A stretch of DNA of 64,000 bases from Marininema halotolerans (GCF_900116235.1 NZ_FPAA01000009.1:1-64000), one strand, 5' to 3'. Positions 1 through 8,403 are shown, counted from the first letter of the stretch. Translations and numbers: made by a program. The notes: generated by a model from the letters alone, not told the origin.

Positions 1-120
1 AACTTTTTTCATTCTTTTTTCGAAGCCCTTTCGGCTTCTGTCTCTTGCGTGGCCCGGCTTTCCGCCGCGCCGCCGCAGCGACAAGTAATAATTTAGCATG
101 GATCTTGTCCTAGGTCAATA
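1..120 (-). promoter_or_regulatory. probable upstream region of an rRNA operon (edge of window)
   Basis: No gene is visible. Read on the minus strand, a GC-rich stretch (about 60-85) is followed by a GAAGCC-GAAA-GGCTTC-type hairpin (about 22-38) and an A-rich run ending in AAAAAAGTT at the window edge. Bacillales rRNA promoters often begin with such an A-rich tract followed by TTGACA. In B. subtilis an rrn operon lies next to the pdaB/gerD region. The rRNA itself is outside the window, so this is an inference from context and composition. Confidence 0.35.
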
Positions 121-179
121 CTTTTTTTCGAGTTTTTTCGTGTTTTTATAAAGCCTTCATCCACTACACCCTATTTTTA

Positions 180-248
180 TCATCGAACCTTTTTTGTCAG
201 TGCGAAATTCCACTTCTGATTCCTTACATCTAAGGCCATTTTCGTCAT
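180..248 (-). CDS. candidate 22-residue microprotein
   Basis: An ATG at 248 opens a 22-codon frame ending in TGA at 180. A strong ribosome binding site, GGAGGAG, lies six bases before the ATG. The peptide is basic (several Lys and Arg, one Trp, start MTKMALDVRN) with no membrane segment. It lies just downstream of the OsmC gene in the same direction and could share its transcript. I do not recognise it. The good ribosome binding site is the only evidence for translation, and a frame this short can occur by chance. Confidence 0.3.
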   Translation of the reverse strand: MTKMALDVRNQKWNFALTKKVR

Positions 249-284
249 ACGACACTCCTCCATTCTTTATTAGAATGGGAAAGG

Positions 285-701
285 TCATTCATGCCTTTCC
301 CCATTAATTGAAAAGCTCGTCGTAATTTCAGCATTTAATGACTGGGAAACGGAACAATAGGTATCCCGTGATAAGGTAACTGCACGCCGCACTTTTTCTA
401 CGGGTAAGTCCCCTGTCAGGCGATAATGGATATGTACATGGGTGAACCGCCTTGGATGATCTTCTGCCCGGCTCCCTGAAACCTCCATGTCAAAGGACTC
501 CACATGAAGACGCATCTTCTTTAAAATGTCGACGATATCAATACCTGAACAGGCTCCTACTGCTGATAAGAGTACCTCTGTCGGTCGTGGACCTTGATTC
601 TCTCCCCCTACTTCTTCAGCAGCATCCATGGTCATTTGATGACCTGAAGGTGTGGCTGCTTGAAACTGCATGTTCCCATTCCATGTTAGGTTCGTCTGCA
701 T
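285..701 (-). CDS. OsmC family protein (peroxide reductase-like)
   Basis: 138 residues, the normal length for the OsmC/Ohr fold. The two family cysteines are visible, Cys51 in VGACSGID on the central helix and Cys116 in the DTYCSVSQS segment, with the conserved GPRPTEVLL segment just before Cys51. OsmC/Ohr proteins reduce organic peroxides through this Cys pair. The GACSGID/YCSVS arrangement is closer to the YhfA/OsmC branch than to classic Ohr, so the substrate is uncertain. The ATG at 701 has GGGAGGGG nine bases upstream. It lies 23 bp after the SpoIIM-family gene in the same direction, so the two are probably cotranscribed. No signal peptide is present; the protein should be cytoplasmic. 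Confidence 0.85.
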   Translation of the reverse strand: MQTNLTWNGNMQFQAATPSGHQMTMDAAEEVGGENQGPRPTEVLLSAVGACSGIDIVDILKKMRLHVESFDMEVSGSRAEDHPRRFTHVHIHYRLTGDLPVEKVRRAVTLSRDTYCSVSQSLNAEITTSFSINGERHE

Positions 702-724
702 ACGGATTTCCCCTCCCTTATAGG

Positions 725-1336
725 TTACGATTTGAGATAAACGATCAAACCCGATTCAATGACCGCTGCCACCAATATCAGAACAAATACCCCTCCGACA
801 ATATACGGAATTTGACGAAAGAAATGTTGCCAAGCCAGTTGATTTCGTTCCCGAAATACAGGAGAGACCCAGCTAATCATCCATTGTAAAACCAACAAAC
901 CTAAGCGAATACCAAAGGCTGATGCAATAATCAATGCGGGTAACTCTAAAATTCCATGGGGAAGGATTTTTGTTACAAACACCCAGAGGGGGTTATTCCC
1001 CATCGCACTTACCTGCCCCAGTACTACACCAAGGATTACCCCATTGGTAAGTAAGGCAAACAAGGGAAATACCCCAAAAAACACCCCCATGCCAATCATC
1101 GTCGCAGCCGCTTTCATATTATTTAACCAAATGACGGTAAACGCATCGAAAAAACCAGGGTGTTTACCCATCTTGGAGACCGTTTCTTGAAGTTGTTCCC
1201 AAACAGCGGATGATTTTAATACACCCGTAATTGAATCGGCAAACAGATAACCAAGAAGCGCACCTCCTACCAAAAGAACCGTGGCCAGACGAATGAGTCG
1301 CCGTTCTTCTCGTAGAGCGATAACAAATTGGTTCAT
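725..1336 (-). CDS. stage II sporulation protein M (SpoIIM/DUF95) family membrane protein
   Basis: About 203 residues when started at the ATG at 1336, which has GGAGGAG six bases upstream; an in-frame start ten codons earlier has no such site. Hydrophobic segments lie near residues 17-35, 75-100, 105-125, 130-155 and 170-198. The family motifs NNMKAA, in the loop before the second segment, and PHGILELPA are both present. In B. subtilis SpoIIM belongs to the DMP complex (SpoIID-M-P) that drives engulfment. DUF95 proteins also occur as non-sporulation membrane proteins, so a strict SpoIIM role is not certain. It is divergent from pdaB, about 107 bp away. Confidence 0.8.
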   Translation of the reverse strand: MNQFVIALREERRLIRLATVLLVGGALLGYLFADSITGVLKSSAVWEQLQETVSKMGKHPGFFDAFTVIWLNNMKAAATMIGMGVFFGVFPLFALLTNGVILGVVLGQVSAMGNNPLWVFVTKILPHGILELPALIIASAFGIRLGLLVLQWMISWVSPVFRERNQLAWQHFFRQIPYIVGGVFVLILVAAVIESGLIVYLKS

Positions 1337-1443
1337 CCGATCTCCTCCTTTCAATGAAACAATCATAACCCTCGTCCCATGGAATACATTTAGTATGGGA
1401 CAGGTGTGAGGCCTTCCATACCGAAGCCATCGGAGGTGGTGGG

Positions 1444-2208
1444 ATGAAATTTATATGGGTCATGTCAGCTAAACGGATCAAACAAGGAATGTTTGGTGTC
1501 ATCGCGTTCATCTTCGCCCTCGGCATCTATTATGCCGAGAAGGAGAACATCCAGGTATTCATGCCCTTTGATAATGGACCGGATGCCATCTACAGTGTAG
1601 ACACCAAGAAGAAACAGCTCGCATTAACCTTTGATATTAGTTGGGGCGAGGAACGTGCAGGACCAATTCTTGACATTCTAGAACGAAAAGGAGTCAAAAA
1701 AGCAACCTTTTTTCTTTCTTCACCTTGGGTAGAAACCCACCCAGACATCGTGAAAAGGATCTCGGATATGGGTTATGAGATTGGTAGTCATGGTCATCGT
1801 CATGTGAATTACAGTACCCTCAGTGAAGAGGAGATCAAAACACAAATTAGTAAAGCCCATCAAATTCTCTCTAAAGCAACAAAGAAAGAACCTAATCTTA
1901 TCCGATTCCCAAATGGAGACTTTGACAAACGCGTGCTTAAAGTCGCTCGGGATTTGGGGTATACCTCAATCCAGTGGGATACGGATTCGTTAGATTGGCT
2001 CAATCCAGGTAAAGACAAAATTATTAGTCGCGTAACTGGCAAAGCCCACCCTGGAGACATTATTCTCATGCATGCCAGCGATTCAAGCAAGCAGTTACAC
2101 GAGGCACTGCCTGTGATTATTGATGACCTCCATAAGAAAGGATACCGATTTGTTAGCGTATCCGAACTTATCGCAGGATCGAAGGTGGATTTAAATCCAG
2201 TCGATTAA
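1444..2208 (+). CDS. pdaB: sporulation polysaccharide deacetylase PdaB
   Basis: 254 residues: an N-terminal membrane anchor or signal (about 13-30) followed by a NodB-type deacetylase domain. Metal-site motifs are visible: Asp64 in TFDISWG and His116/His120 in SHGHRH. The RFPNGDF segment (154-160) and His210 in LMHAS complete the active site. PdaB is the YbaN protein of B. subtilis, needed to maintain spores after late sporulation, probably by acting on cortex or cell wall glycan. The ATG follows GGAGGTGG. It is convergent with kbaA, with only 11 bp between stop codons, matching the B. subtilis pdaB-kbaA-gerD neighbourhood. Confidence 0.92.
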   Translation: MKFIWVMSAKRIKQGMFGVIAFIFALGIYYAEKENIQVFMPFDNGPDAIYSVDTKKKQLALTFDISWGEERAGPILDILERKGVKKATFFLSSPWVETHPDIVKRISDMGYEIGSHGHRHVNYSTLSEEEIKTQISKAHQILSKATKKEPNLIRFPNGDFDKRVLKVARDLGYTSIQWDTDSLDWLNPGKDKIISRVTGKAHPGDIILMHASDSSKQLHEALPVIIDDLHKKGYRFVSVSELIAGSKVDLNPVD

Positions 2209-2236
2209 CAGCTCTAACCTTAGAGCTGTTTTTTTT
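2207..2236 (+). terminator. rho-independent terminator of pdaB
   Basis: An 11-bp stem AACAGCTCTAA/TTAGAGCTGTT is followed by eight T on the plus strand. The right arm overlaps the stop codon and last codons of the convergent kbaA gene. Confidence 0.88.
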
Positions 2237-2852
2237 GTTTATTTTTCTTTTTCACCGACGGTTGATGGGACCGTACCGATGGCTGAGAGGTCGCCTCTTG
2301 TGAGCCGACGGGATCCAAAAGACGGTGTAGCTGCATGATTTGCCATGCGTTACAAATGAGCAAGGAGATTACCATCAGTAAAATCAATGGAATCGATTGT
2401 TCTAAGGAAGGGATCGCCTCTAAGCTGGTAGCCGCAGTCATAAAGAAAACCGTAGGAATAAAGCTCATCGAATTTGTCGCCTTCACTTTAAATCTTCCCA
2501 CAATCAATCCAGCCAATAAAATCGTGGCGGGTACAATGAGCCTCTCCAAGAGGCTGTGTTCCTTTTGAATGACAACCAGGCTACTAAGCACCAACACCGT
2601 CACCATTAACTGAAGAAATTGATAAACGCGTTGGTCACGGATAAAGCCAACAAACACCATATTAAAAACCATATACGCAAAAAAGCCCATTTGAGCCATG
2701 GCTCCAAACATAACTCCTGCCCACAATTGCGACACAATTTGGAGTTCTCCACCGACACCGCTTACCTTGAGAAGGAAACCGATGACAGGTGCTGTCACTG
2801 TACCAATCGCACAAGTGGTCCAAAATAGAAAGAACAATTTACGTAGCGTCAC
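2220..2852 (-). CDS. kbaA: KinB-signalling pathway activation protein KbaA
   Basis: About 210 residues with five or six hydrophobic segments and a Lys/Gln/Ser-rich cytoplasmic tail ending KKKNKQKKQ. KbaA is a membrane protein that activates the KinB sensor kinase, feeding phosphate into the Spo0 phosphorelay at the onset of sporulation. The call rests on the membrane topology, the length, and the position between pdaB and gerD as in B. subtilis. I prefer the GTG at 2852 because AAGGAG lies nine bases upstream of it; the more upstream TTG at 2870 would place the ribosome binding site inside the coding region. The 3' end overlaps the pdaB terminator. Confidence 0.85.
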   Translation of the reverse strand: MTLRKLFFLFWTTCAIGTVTAPVIGFLLKVSGVGGELQIVSQLWAGVMFGAMAQMGFFAYMVFNMVFVGFIRDQRVYQFLQLMVTVLVLSSLVVIQKEHSLLERLIVPATILLAGLIVGRFKVKATNSMSFIPTVFFMTAATSLEAIPSLEQSIPLILLMVISLLICNAWQIMQLHRLLDPVGSQEATSQPSVRSHQPSVKKKNKQKKQL

Positions 2853-3069
2853 AGTTCGTCTCTCCTTCAATACACCTCTGACTTACCTTACCTATTATAA
2901 CGATCCTTTCAAGGGAATTGAATGCTACAAGGCATAATCCGCCAAAACACCGCTCATATTATAAGCAGGTAATGATTTCAGATCGTTCTCATGTTTCTTC
3001 CACGGAGGCCTACAAAAACCCTAACAAGAACTTACCTTACTTTTATATCAGTGAAAGGGCGACGCACCT

Positions 3070-3699
3070 ATGAACAAACGTATGCCACTATCGGCACTGA
3101 TCTTGTCCATTTTGATCATCACTCCCCTTACCGCATGTGGCTCATCGGATAAATCTCAATCAAAAACAGGAGATTATACCGGCATGAAACAGATGGTAAC
3201 GGATGTGCTTCACACCCAGGACGGGAAAAAATCGGTTCAAGAGATGATGAAGGATCCTGAATTTCGCAGTCAAGTCATCATTACGGATCAGCAAATTGAA
3301 AAAACAATCAGTGACACACTAACCAACCCCAAAATGCAACCCCAATTAGAAAAGTTGTTAGCAAAACCGAAAGTCGCCGCCAATTTTGCGAAGGCAACGC
3401 AAGAAGAACACAAAAAATTGATTAAGCAACTTATGAAAGATCCCGACTACCAAAAGATGATGCTGGACATATTGAAAGATCCGGAGTTTACCAAACAACT
3501 GTTGCAATTGATGAAGAGCAAAGAATCCCGTCAGCAAATCATGAAGGTCATGGAAGAAGCTTTACAAAACCCTGCTTTCAAAGAAAAATATATGAAGTTG
3601 ATGAAAGAGGCCGGTACGAAACAAGGAAACCCTTCAGGTGGCTCATCATCCAAAGGGCAGTCCGGTCAATCTCAAAATGGTGGAGGCTCTTCCTCTTAA
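3070..3699 (+). CDS. gerD: spore germination lipoprotein GerD
   Basis: 209 residues with a lipoprotein signal peptide; the lipobox ends in LTAC with Cys23. The middle is a run of repeated helical KDP-type units (KDPEF, KDPDYQKMM, KDPEF) rich in Met, Lys and Gln, as in B. subtilis GerD. The last 30 residues are low complexity Gly/Ser/Gln and the protein is slightly longer than the Bacillus homologue (about 185). GerD sits on the spore inner membrane and organises nutrient germinant receptors into the germinosome. It is divergent from kbaA, with a 217-bp spacer, and is followed by its own terminator. Confidence 0.92.
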   Translation: MNKRMPLSALILSILIITPLTACGSSDKSQSKTGDYTGMKQMVTDVLHTQDGKKSVQEMMKDPEFRSQVIITDQQIEKTISDTLTNPKMQPQLEKLLAKPKVAANFAKATQEEHKKLIKQLMKDPDYQKMMLDILKDPEFTKQLLQLMKSKESRQQIMKVMEEALQNPAFKEKYMKLMKEAGTKQGNPSGGSSSKGQSGQSQNGGGSSS

Positions 3700-3726
3700 C
3701 CCTTGATCCACGACCGCAACATTTTT

Positions 3727-3758
3727 GAGCTGGAACCAAAACGCTTCCAGCTCTTTTT
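3727..3758 (+). terminator. terminator of gerD
   Basis: Stem GAGCTGGAA/TTCCAGCTC is followed by TTTTT on the plus strand. The minus-strand side lacks a T run, so it should stop gerD rather than fetB. Confidence 0.88.
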
Positions 3759-3765
3759 ATTGCGC

Positions 3766-4527
3766 TTAATTTTTCTTTCCCCAGCCGACAAATTGATGAG
3801 CGGCATTAAATAGTGTGGGAATCACCATCGTTCCTAAGAGGATACTTACTAAAGCGGAGGAAGCAGTGAAGGAGAACATCACCAATAATTGATAGCGAAC
3901 TGCTGCCACAGGATCCGTACCTGCAATAATTAAACCTGTCATCATCCCAGGTAATTGGACAAGCCCAACGGTTTTAGTCGAATCGATGATTGGAATCATT
4001 CCCCCTCGTATCGCAGAGGTCAGCATTCGTTTACTCGCCTGTACACGCGTCGCTCCAAGGGAAAGTGCCACCAAGATCTCGTCACGCATCGACTCTGCAT
4101 TATCTTTTAAGCGGTTTAATAAAAGGGAAGAAACCACCATGGCGTTGCCAACAAGCATCCCACTGATTGGAATAACGGTCTTCGCTTCCGGTTTCACCAT
4201 ATCCAAAAGAAGCATCATACTCAGGGTGAATCCCACCACCGACCCAATCGTGACAAATACCTTTAGGCGAATGCTCGGAATGCCTTCGCCTCGTTTTCCA
4301 GCATTTTGAGAAGCGACGAAGATGGAGATCCCAATAATTAAAAGGATAAATTCCCAACGGTCCGCTGTAAAGATATACCGCAAGACAAACCCAATCGCGG
4401 TTAGCTGAATGGTTGCGCGAAGGGTAGCAACAACCAGGTCCTTTTCTAACCCGAGCTTTTGCCACAAGGAAATCATCATCGCAATAAAAATAAACCCGAC
4501 CGTAAAGAGCGTGGCTGTTGTACTCAT
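3766..4527 (-). CDS. fetB: FetB-type ABC transporter permease (UPF0014)
   Basis: 253 residues with about seven hydrophobic segments. The region ALSLGATRVQASKRMLTSAIRGGMIP (about residues 154-179) is the UPF0014 signature that contacts the ATPase, followed by the PGMMTGLI segment. In E. coli FetAB exports iron and raises resistance to oxidative stress; related proteins are annotated as YbbM. It starts with ATGA overlap to the fetA stop, so the two are translationally coupled. The substrate here is assumed from the family. This pair is not in the equivalent B. subtilis cluster between gerD and mrp. Confidence 0.82.
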   Translation of the reverse strand: MSTTATLFTVGFIFIAMMISLWQKLGLEKDLVVATLRATIQLTAIGFVLRYIFTADRWEFILLIIGISIFVASQNAGKRGEGIPSIRLKVFVTIGSVVGFTLSMMLLLDMVKPEAKTVIPISGMLVGNAMVVSSLLLNRLKDNAESMRDEILVALSLGATRVQASKRMLTSAIRGGMIPIIDSTKTVGLVQLPGMMTGLIIAGTDPVAAVRYQLLVMFSFTASSALVSILLGTMVIPTLFNAAHQFVGWGKKN

Positions 4528-5198
4528 GAGTTTTCACCATCCACCGTTAACGCACCAGCAGAAAGACGCCAATGAATATCGGCCAGGCGTTGTACTTGTT
4601 GTTGAAAATGGCTAATCATCAACACCGTTCCTCCTTGATCTCGAAAACGTCGAATTTCTTCCTCCACCACCTGAATGGAGGCATCATCTAACGAAGAAGT
4701 GGGTTCATCCAGTAATAACACCGGGGGGTTTAATGTCAATGAGCGCGCCAAACTAACCCGTTGTCGTTCACCGCCAGAAAGATCCTCCACTTTACGACGA
4801 AGCATCGACTTATCTAATCCCACTCTTGCCAGGGTATTTTCCATCTCGGATTGACTCATCTCTTTTCCTTGTAACGATAGGGGGTAGGCCAAGTTCGTAT
4901 TTACAGTACCCGGAAAAAGAATGGGCTGCTGTACAACATAGTGAACCTCCCGGCGTAACTGAACAGGATTCCATTCTGTGATGTTTCGTCCGCGATATAA
5001 GATCCTGCCCTGATCTGGGTCCTCAAGGCGATTTAGGAGGCGAAATAACGTACTCTTGCCAGTTCCAGAGGGCCCTGTCACCACAACACAACTCCCCTTT
5101 GGCACCACCGCACTCACCCCATTAAGAGGAGTAATCGGCCCATCATCTCCTACATAACTTTTTCGCACCTGTTCTAATTGAATAATTGATTTCTCCAT
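4524..5198 (-). CDS. fetA: FetA-type ABC transporter ATP-binding protein
   Basis: About 224 residues. Walker A GPSGTGKST (42-50), Q-loop VVQQP (88-92), signature LSGGERQR (140-147) and Walker B LLLDEP (161-166) are all intact. The short single-ABC form, the 4-bp overlap with a UPF0014 permease and the sequence around the Q-loop support the FetA/YbbL branch. I choose the ATG at 5198, which has AAGGTGG upstream; the frame is open for 60 more codons but runs through the mrp terminator, so a longer protein is unlikely. The pair is separated from mrp by that terminator and probably has its own promoter in 5199-5235. Confidence 0.85.
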   Translation of the reverse strand: MEKSIIQLEQVRKSYVGDDGPITPLNGVSAVVPKGSCVVVTGPSGTGKSTLFRLLNRLEDPDQGRILYRGRNITEWNPVQLRREVHYVVQQPILFPGTVNTNLAYPLSLQGKEMSQSEMENTLARVGLDKSMLRRKVEDLSGGERQRVSLARSLTLNPPVLLLDEPTSSLDDASIQVVEEEIRRFRDQGGTVLMISHFQQQVQRLADIHWRLSAGALTVDGENS

Positions 5199-5235
5199 GA
5201 TTCCACCCACCTTCTTTCTTAAGTCTTCCCCTCGC

Positions 5236-5274
5236 GAAAAAAAAGCACCGGATAAACAACCGGTGCTTTTTTCG
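5236..5274 (-). terminator. terminator of the ybaK-cwlD-mrp unit
   Basis: Stem GCACCGG/CCGGTGC with a nine-base loop, followed by eight T on the minus strand. The plus side also has six T, so it can work in both directions. Confidence 0.88.
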
Positions 5275-5435
5275 ATATAACCTACCCATTTTATATCCAA
5301 CCGACCCGACGTGTTGATTAAACCGGTTTTTAGAGTAAAGGAGGCAGTTCCTTGTGCCCCCATGTACCCTCGCTCCATCTTTTCATAACCAACACACCTG
5401 ACAACCGATTTCGACCTTAAAGGAGCAATCCCCTT

Positions 5436-6554
5436 TTAAAGGGTACGCTTCATTACTTCGCGCGCTAAATCCCGATACCTTTGTCCTGTCGATGTATCTG
5501 CTGCATAGACAGAGGGTGAATATCCTGGATCACCAGGATCTCCATTATCAGGTGCACCTAGAGGAATCTGTGCAAGAAGTTCGGTATCTAACTCCTGCGC
5601 AAGCTTTTCCCCGCCGCCACGTCCAAAGATATAATCCTTCTTCTCACAAGAAGAACATTCGTACCAGGACATATTTTCTACAACGCCAAGAATCTCATGA
5701 TCGGTATGTAGCGCCATCGCTCCTGCCCGCGCCGCAACAAAGGCAGCCGTGGCATGGGGAGTGGTTACAAGTAGTTCCTTCGACTGGGGAAGCATTTGAT
5801 GAACATCTAATGCGACATCACCGGTTCCAGGTGGAAGATCGAGTACCATATAGTCTAGGGTACCCCACTCGACTTCTTGGAAGAAATTGCGGAGCATCTT
5901 GCCTAGCATCGGACCCCGCCAAATTACCGGAGCGTTCTCTTCCACGAAAAATCCCATCGAAATCATCTTCACGCCAAAACGATCCACGGGATAGATGGTC
6001 TTATCCACCACGCGGGGTCGTTCTTCTACCCCCATCATATCCGGCACGCTAAATCCATAGATATCGGCATCAATTACACCCACTTTTGCCCCTTCACGCG
6101 CAAGAGCAATCGCTAGATTCACCGTGACCGTCGATTTACCAACTCCCCCTTTACCACTGGCAACTGAAATAAAACGGGTGTTGGATTCTTTGGATAAAAG
6201 CGGCGGAGCATTTTCTTCTGAGGAGAGTGCCGCACGCCCTTCCGATCGCTTCGTACGAATTTTTTCTTGATGTTCTTTACGAATGCGCTCACTTAACGCG
6301 GTTTGCTCCCGTGAACTTAACACATCCGTCTCAATCTCTACTGTAGCGGCCCCAATCCCTTTGAGCGCTGTTTCCACTTCCTTCAACATGCGATCCTGAT
6401 GGGGAGCGTCCTCGGATAGGAACATTAAAGTGAGGACAATTTTATCATCAAAAATCCGTATGTTTCGGGCCAAATTTAATGTGACGAGGTTGTTTTTTAA
6501 CTCCGGCTCATTTACTTGCCGAAGGGCTTCCAAGATTTGTTCAACCGTAAGCAA
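5436..6554 (-). CDS. mrp: Mrp/NBP35 family iron-sulfur carrier ATPase
   Basis: About 372 residues. An N-terminal MIP18/DUF59 domain (about 3-85) precedes a ParA-like P-loop domain with deviant Walker A SGKGGVGKS near 132-140. The C-terminal part carries the CxxC motif in ECSSCEKK, which binds a transferable Fe-S cluster in ApbC/Mrp proteins. In B. subtilis the orthologue at this locus is SalA (YbaL), which also acts as a transcription regulator of exoprotease genes. I prefer the TTG at 6554: GGGGTG lies six bases upstream and it gives the family N-terminus MLTVEQ; a GTG three codons earlier has no good site. Confidence 0.9.
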   Translation of the reverse strand: MLTVEQILEALRQVNEPELKNNLVTLNLARNIRIFDDKIVLTLMFLSEDAPHQDRMLKEVETALKGIGAATVEIETDVLSSREQTALSERIRKEHQEKIRTKRSEGRAALSSEENAPPLLSKESNTRFISVASGKGGVGKSTVTVNLAIALAREGAKVGVIDADIYGFSVPDMMGVEERPRVVDKTIYPVDRFGVKMISMGFFVEENAPVIWRGPMLGKMLRNFFQEVEWGTLDYMVLDLPPGTGDVALDVHQMLPQSKELLVTTPHATAAFVAARAGAMALHTDHEILGVVENMSWYECSSCEKKDYIFGRGGGEKLAQELDTELLAQIPLGAPDNGDPGDPGYSPSVYAADTSTGQRYRDLAREVMKRTL

Positions 6555-6606
6555 GATTAACACCCCAATTGACGAGTTCGTTTTTCATCTTTAATTATAG
6601 CATAGG

Positions 6607-7344
6607 CTACTTGGAACCTTTAGCGCTCTCTTCTTGGCGAGTATAGTACAAGATAATGCCATTGTATATGGATGCGGCTAGTTTTTGCTGATAGGTAGGA
6701 TCCGCAAGCTTTTTTGCCTCACCTGGGTTGGACAAAAATCCCACTTCAACAAGCGCCGAAGGAACTGGGGATGTTTTTAATATATAGACATTGCCACTGT
6801 GACGCGCTAAACGCTTGGTGTTATCCAAGTGTCGTATGAGTTCCGATTGAATCGCCATCGCTAATTGTTGATTGGCCTCCAAGGTGGGGTAATAAAAGGT
6901 TTGTGCCCCACTCCATCGCGTGGAGGGAGTCGAATTAAGATGAATGCTAATAAATGCGTCCGGCGACGTTTCTTTGACCAATTCAGCGCGGCGAATCAAG
7001 TCCTGGGATTTGCGACGTTTCGCATCTTCATCCGCAAGATCACGATCCGTCTCCCTTGTCAGGAGAACGAGCGCACCGGCTTCCTGTAAATAATCCCGCA
7101 CTCTCAAGGTAATATCTAACGCGATTTTCTTTTCGATAACACCTGAAGCACTAACTGCCCCACCATCAATCCCCCCATGTCCAGCATCCAAGACGAAGGT
7201 TTTCCCTGCTAAAGGCACACTCCATACAGCACGGCTCCACTGAAAAGGGGAATAACCATATAAAAGGAGAGCGAACAGCAAGCTGACAGTGATCGTCCAC
7301 CAGAAGGCCTTCTTTTTAACCCATTTCCCTACTGCATCCTTCAT
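6607..7344 (-). CDS. cwlD: germination-specific N-acetylmuramoyl-L-alanine amidase CwlD
   Basis: 245 residues: a signal anchor (about 13-31) and an Amidase_3 catalytic domain. Zinc ligands His56 (LDAGHGGIDGG), Glu71 and His135 (SIHLNS), and catalytic Glu200 (VEVGFLSN), are in place. CwlD, with PdaA, makes muramic-delta-lactam in spore cortex, which marks the cortex for lytic enzymes at germination. The ATG at 7344 has GGAGG about seven bases upstream; the frame extends 41 codons upstream into the 3' part of ybaK without a better site. Its place between ybaK and mrp matches B. subtilis. Confidence 0.92.
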   Translation of the reverse strand: MKDAVGKWVKKKAFWWTITVSLLFALLLYGYSPFQWSRAVWSVPLAGKTFVLDAGHGGIDGGAVSASGVIEKKIALDITLRVRDYLQEAGALVLLTRETDRDLADEDAKRRKSQDLIRRAELVKETSPDAFISIHLNSTPSTRWSGAQTFYYPTLEANQQLAMAIQSELIRHLDNTKRLARHSGNVYILKTSPVPSALVEVGFLSNPGEAKKLADPTYQQKLAASIYNGIILYYTRQEESAKGSK

Positions 7345-7409
7345 CCTCCGACCTCCCCAACAAGTCCCAATCGATGATTCATGTATATGGGACAAGGCGG
7401 GACGATATG

Positions 7410-7874
7410 TTACAGAAGTCGCCTTTTTCGCAGACGAATTCCATAATCGATGCCATGTAAAAACCACCGTAGCGCAACTTCATCGAAAAAAACAAGAACG
7501 GATTGGCTTGTCCATTCATCCAAGTGATGAAATAAATCCATCTCACGTGCTACCCGACTAACTAGTTCATCCCCCTCTTGGCCAAAGACATCATTGCACC
7601 ACCTTCTCCGCTCGTTCTCTGTCCGTTCCGGTGGACATTCTGCTTCTCCTTTACGGCTGGACTCAATTCCACACACATATGCCTCAAAGGCCAAGCGATA
7701 AACGGCCTCATCCACACTAAAACGCTTTCGAGGAGAAAGAAACGAGAGACTCGGCTCCAGTACCTCCTCTAAAAAACGCGATAGCTTGCTCCATGGAAAA
7801 CCATGCAAAGCTTCTTCGCGAAGCTTCTCCATACGATGGCAACGCCATGCCTCTAACCAGACAACCTTTCCCAC
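7410..7874 (-). CDS. ybaK: YbaK family protein (DUF2521)
   Basis: 154 residues, starting at GTG 7874 with GAGGAGGG just upstream. The family features are visible: an N-terminal helical part, the segment FLEEVLEPSLSFL, and a C-terminal FLHGIDYGIRLRKRR tail comparable to the FIKDWWTAGF region of the B. subtilis protein. The function is unknown. In B. subtilis ybaK is in the cwlD operon and expressed during sporulation. Here it is first in the ybaK-cwlD-mrp unit, 65 bp before cwlD. No catalytic motif or membrane segment is apparent. Confidence 0.8.
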   Translation of the reverse strand: MGKVVWLEAWRCHRMEKLREEALHGFPWSKLSRFLEEVLEPSLSFLSPRKRFSVDEAVYRLAFEAYVCGIESSRKGEAECPPERTENERRRWCNDVFGQEGDELVSRVAREMDLFHHLDEWTSQSVLVFFDEVALRWFLHGIDYGIRLRKRRLL

Positions 7875-7940
7875 CGGTATCCCTCCTCAAGTAACCATAG
7901 TGTTACCGGTCGGCGCAGTCGTATCCTACCTAATAAACAG

Positions 7941-7969
7941 AAAAACCCGTTTCCATATTGGAAACGGGT
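7941..7969 (-). terminator. terminator of rplM-rpsI
   Basis: Stem ACCCGTTTCCA/TGGAAACGGGT with a short loop and five T on the minus strand, 13 bp after the rpsI stop. Confidence 0.92.
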
Positions 7970-7982
7970 ACCATGCCACGCA

Positions 7983-8375
7983 TCAGCGCTTGGAGAACTG
8001 AGGAGCACGACGAGCTTTTTTGAGACCATATTTTTTCCGTTCTTTCATCCGTGGGTCCCGAGTCAAGAAGCCTGCTTTCTTCAGGGACGGACGCAGTTCC
8101 GGATCGACTTTCAGAAGTGCACGAGCAACACCGTGACGGATCGCACCGGCTTGACCGGTAAAACCACCACCATCGACATTGACGAGCACATCATAACGGT
8201 TCAAGGTTTCTGTGAGAACCAGCGGTTGTTTTACAATCGCTTTTAGGGTTTCGAGACCAAAATATTGATCCATGTCACGACCGTTGATGACGATACGACC
8301 ATCACCAGGAATCAGACGAACGCGAGCCACGGATTCCTTACGGCGACCTGTGCCGTAGAATTGGACTTGTGCCAA
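7983..8375 (-). CDS. rpsI: 30S ribosomal protein S9
   Basis: 130 residues, full length. The N-terminal [12 protein letters not shown] and the basic C-terminal tail ending in [12 protein letters not shown], which reaches the P-site tRNA, are present; the terminal Lys-Arg is characteristic. It is the second gene of the rplM-rpsI operon, 28 bp after rplM, and is followed by a strong terminator. Confidence 0.98.
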   Translation of the reverse strand: MAQVQFYGTGRRKESVARVRLIPGDGRIVINGRDMDQYFGLETLKAIVKQPLVLTETLNRYDVLVNVDGGGFTGQAGAIRHGVARALLKVDPELRPSLKKAGFLTRDPRMKERKKYGLKKARRAPQFSKR

Positions 8376-8403
8376 GGTTGGTTTCCCTCCTTAGAATGTT
8401 GTA

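Noticed and set aside
5199-5378. 60-codon N-terminal extension of fetA
   Set aside because: It would translate through the mrp terminator; the ATG at 5198 has a good ribosome binding site and gives the normal family length.
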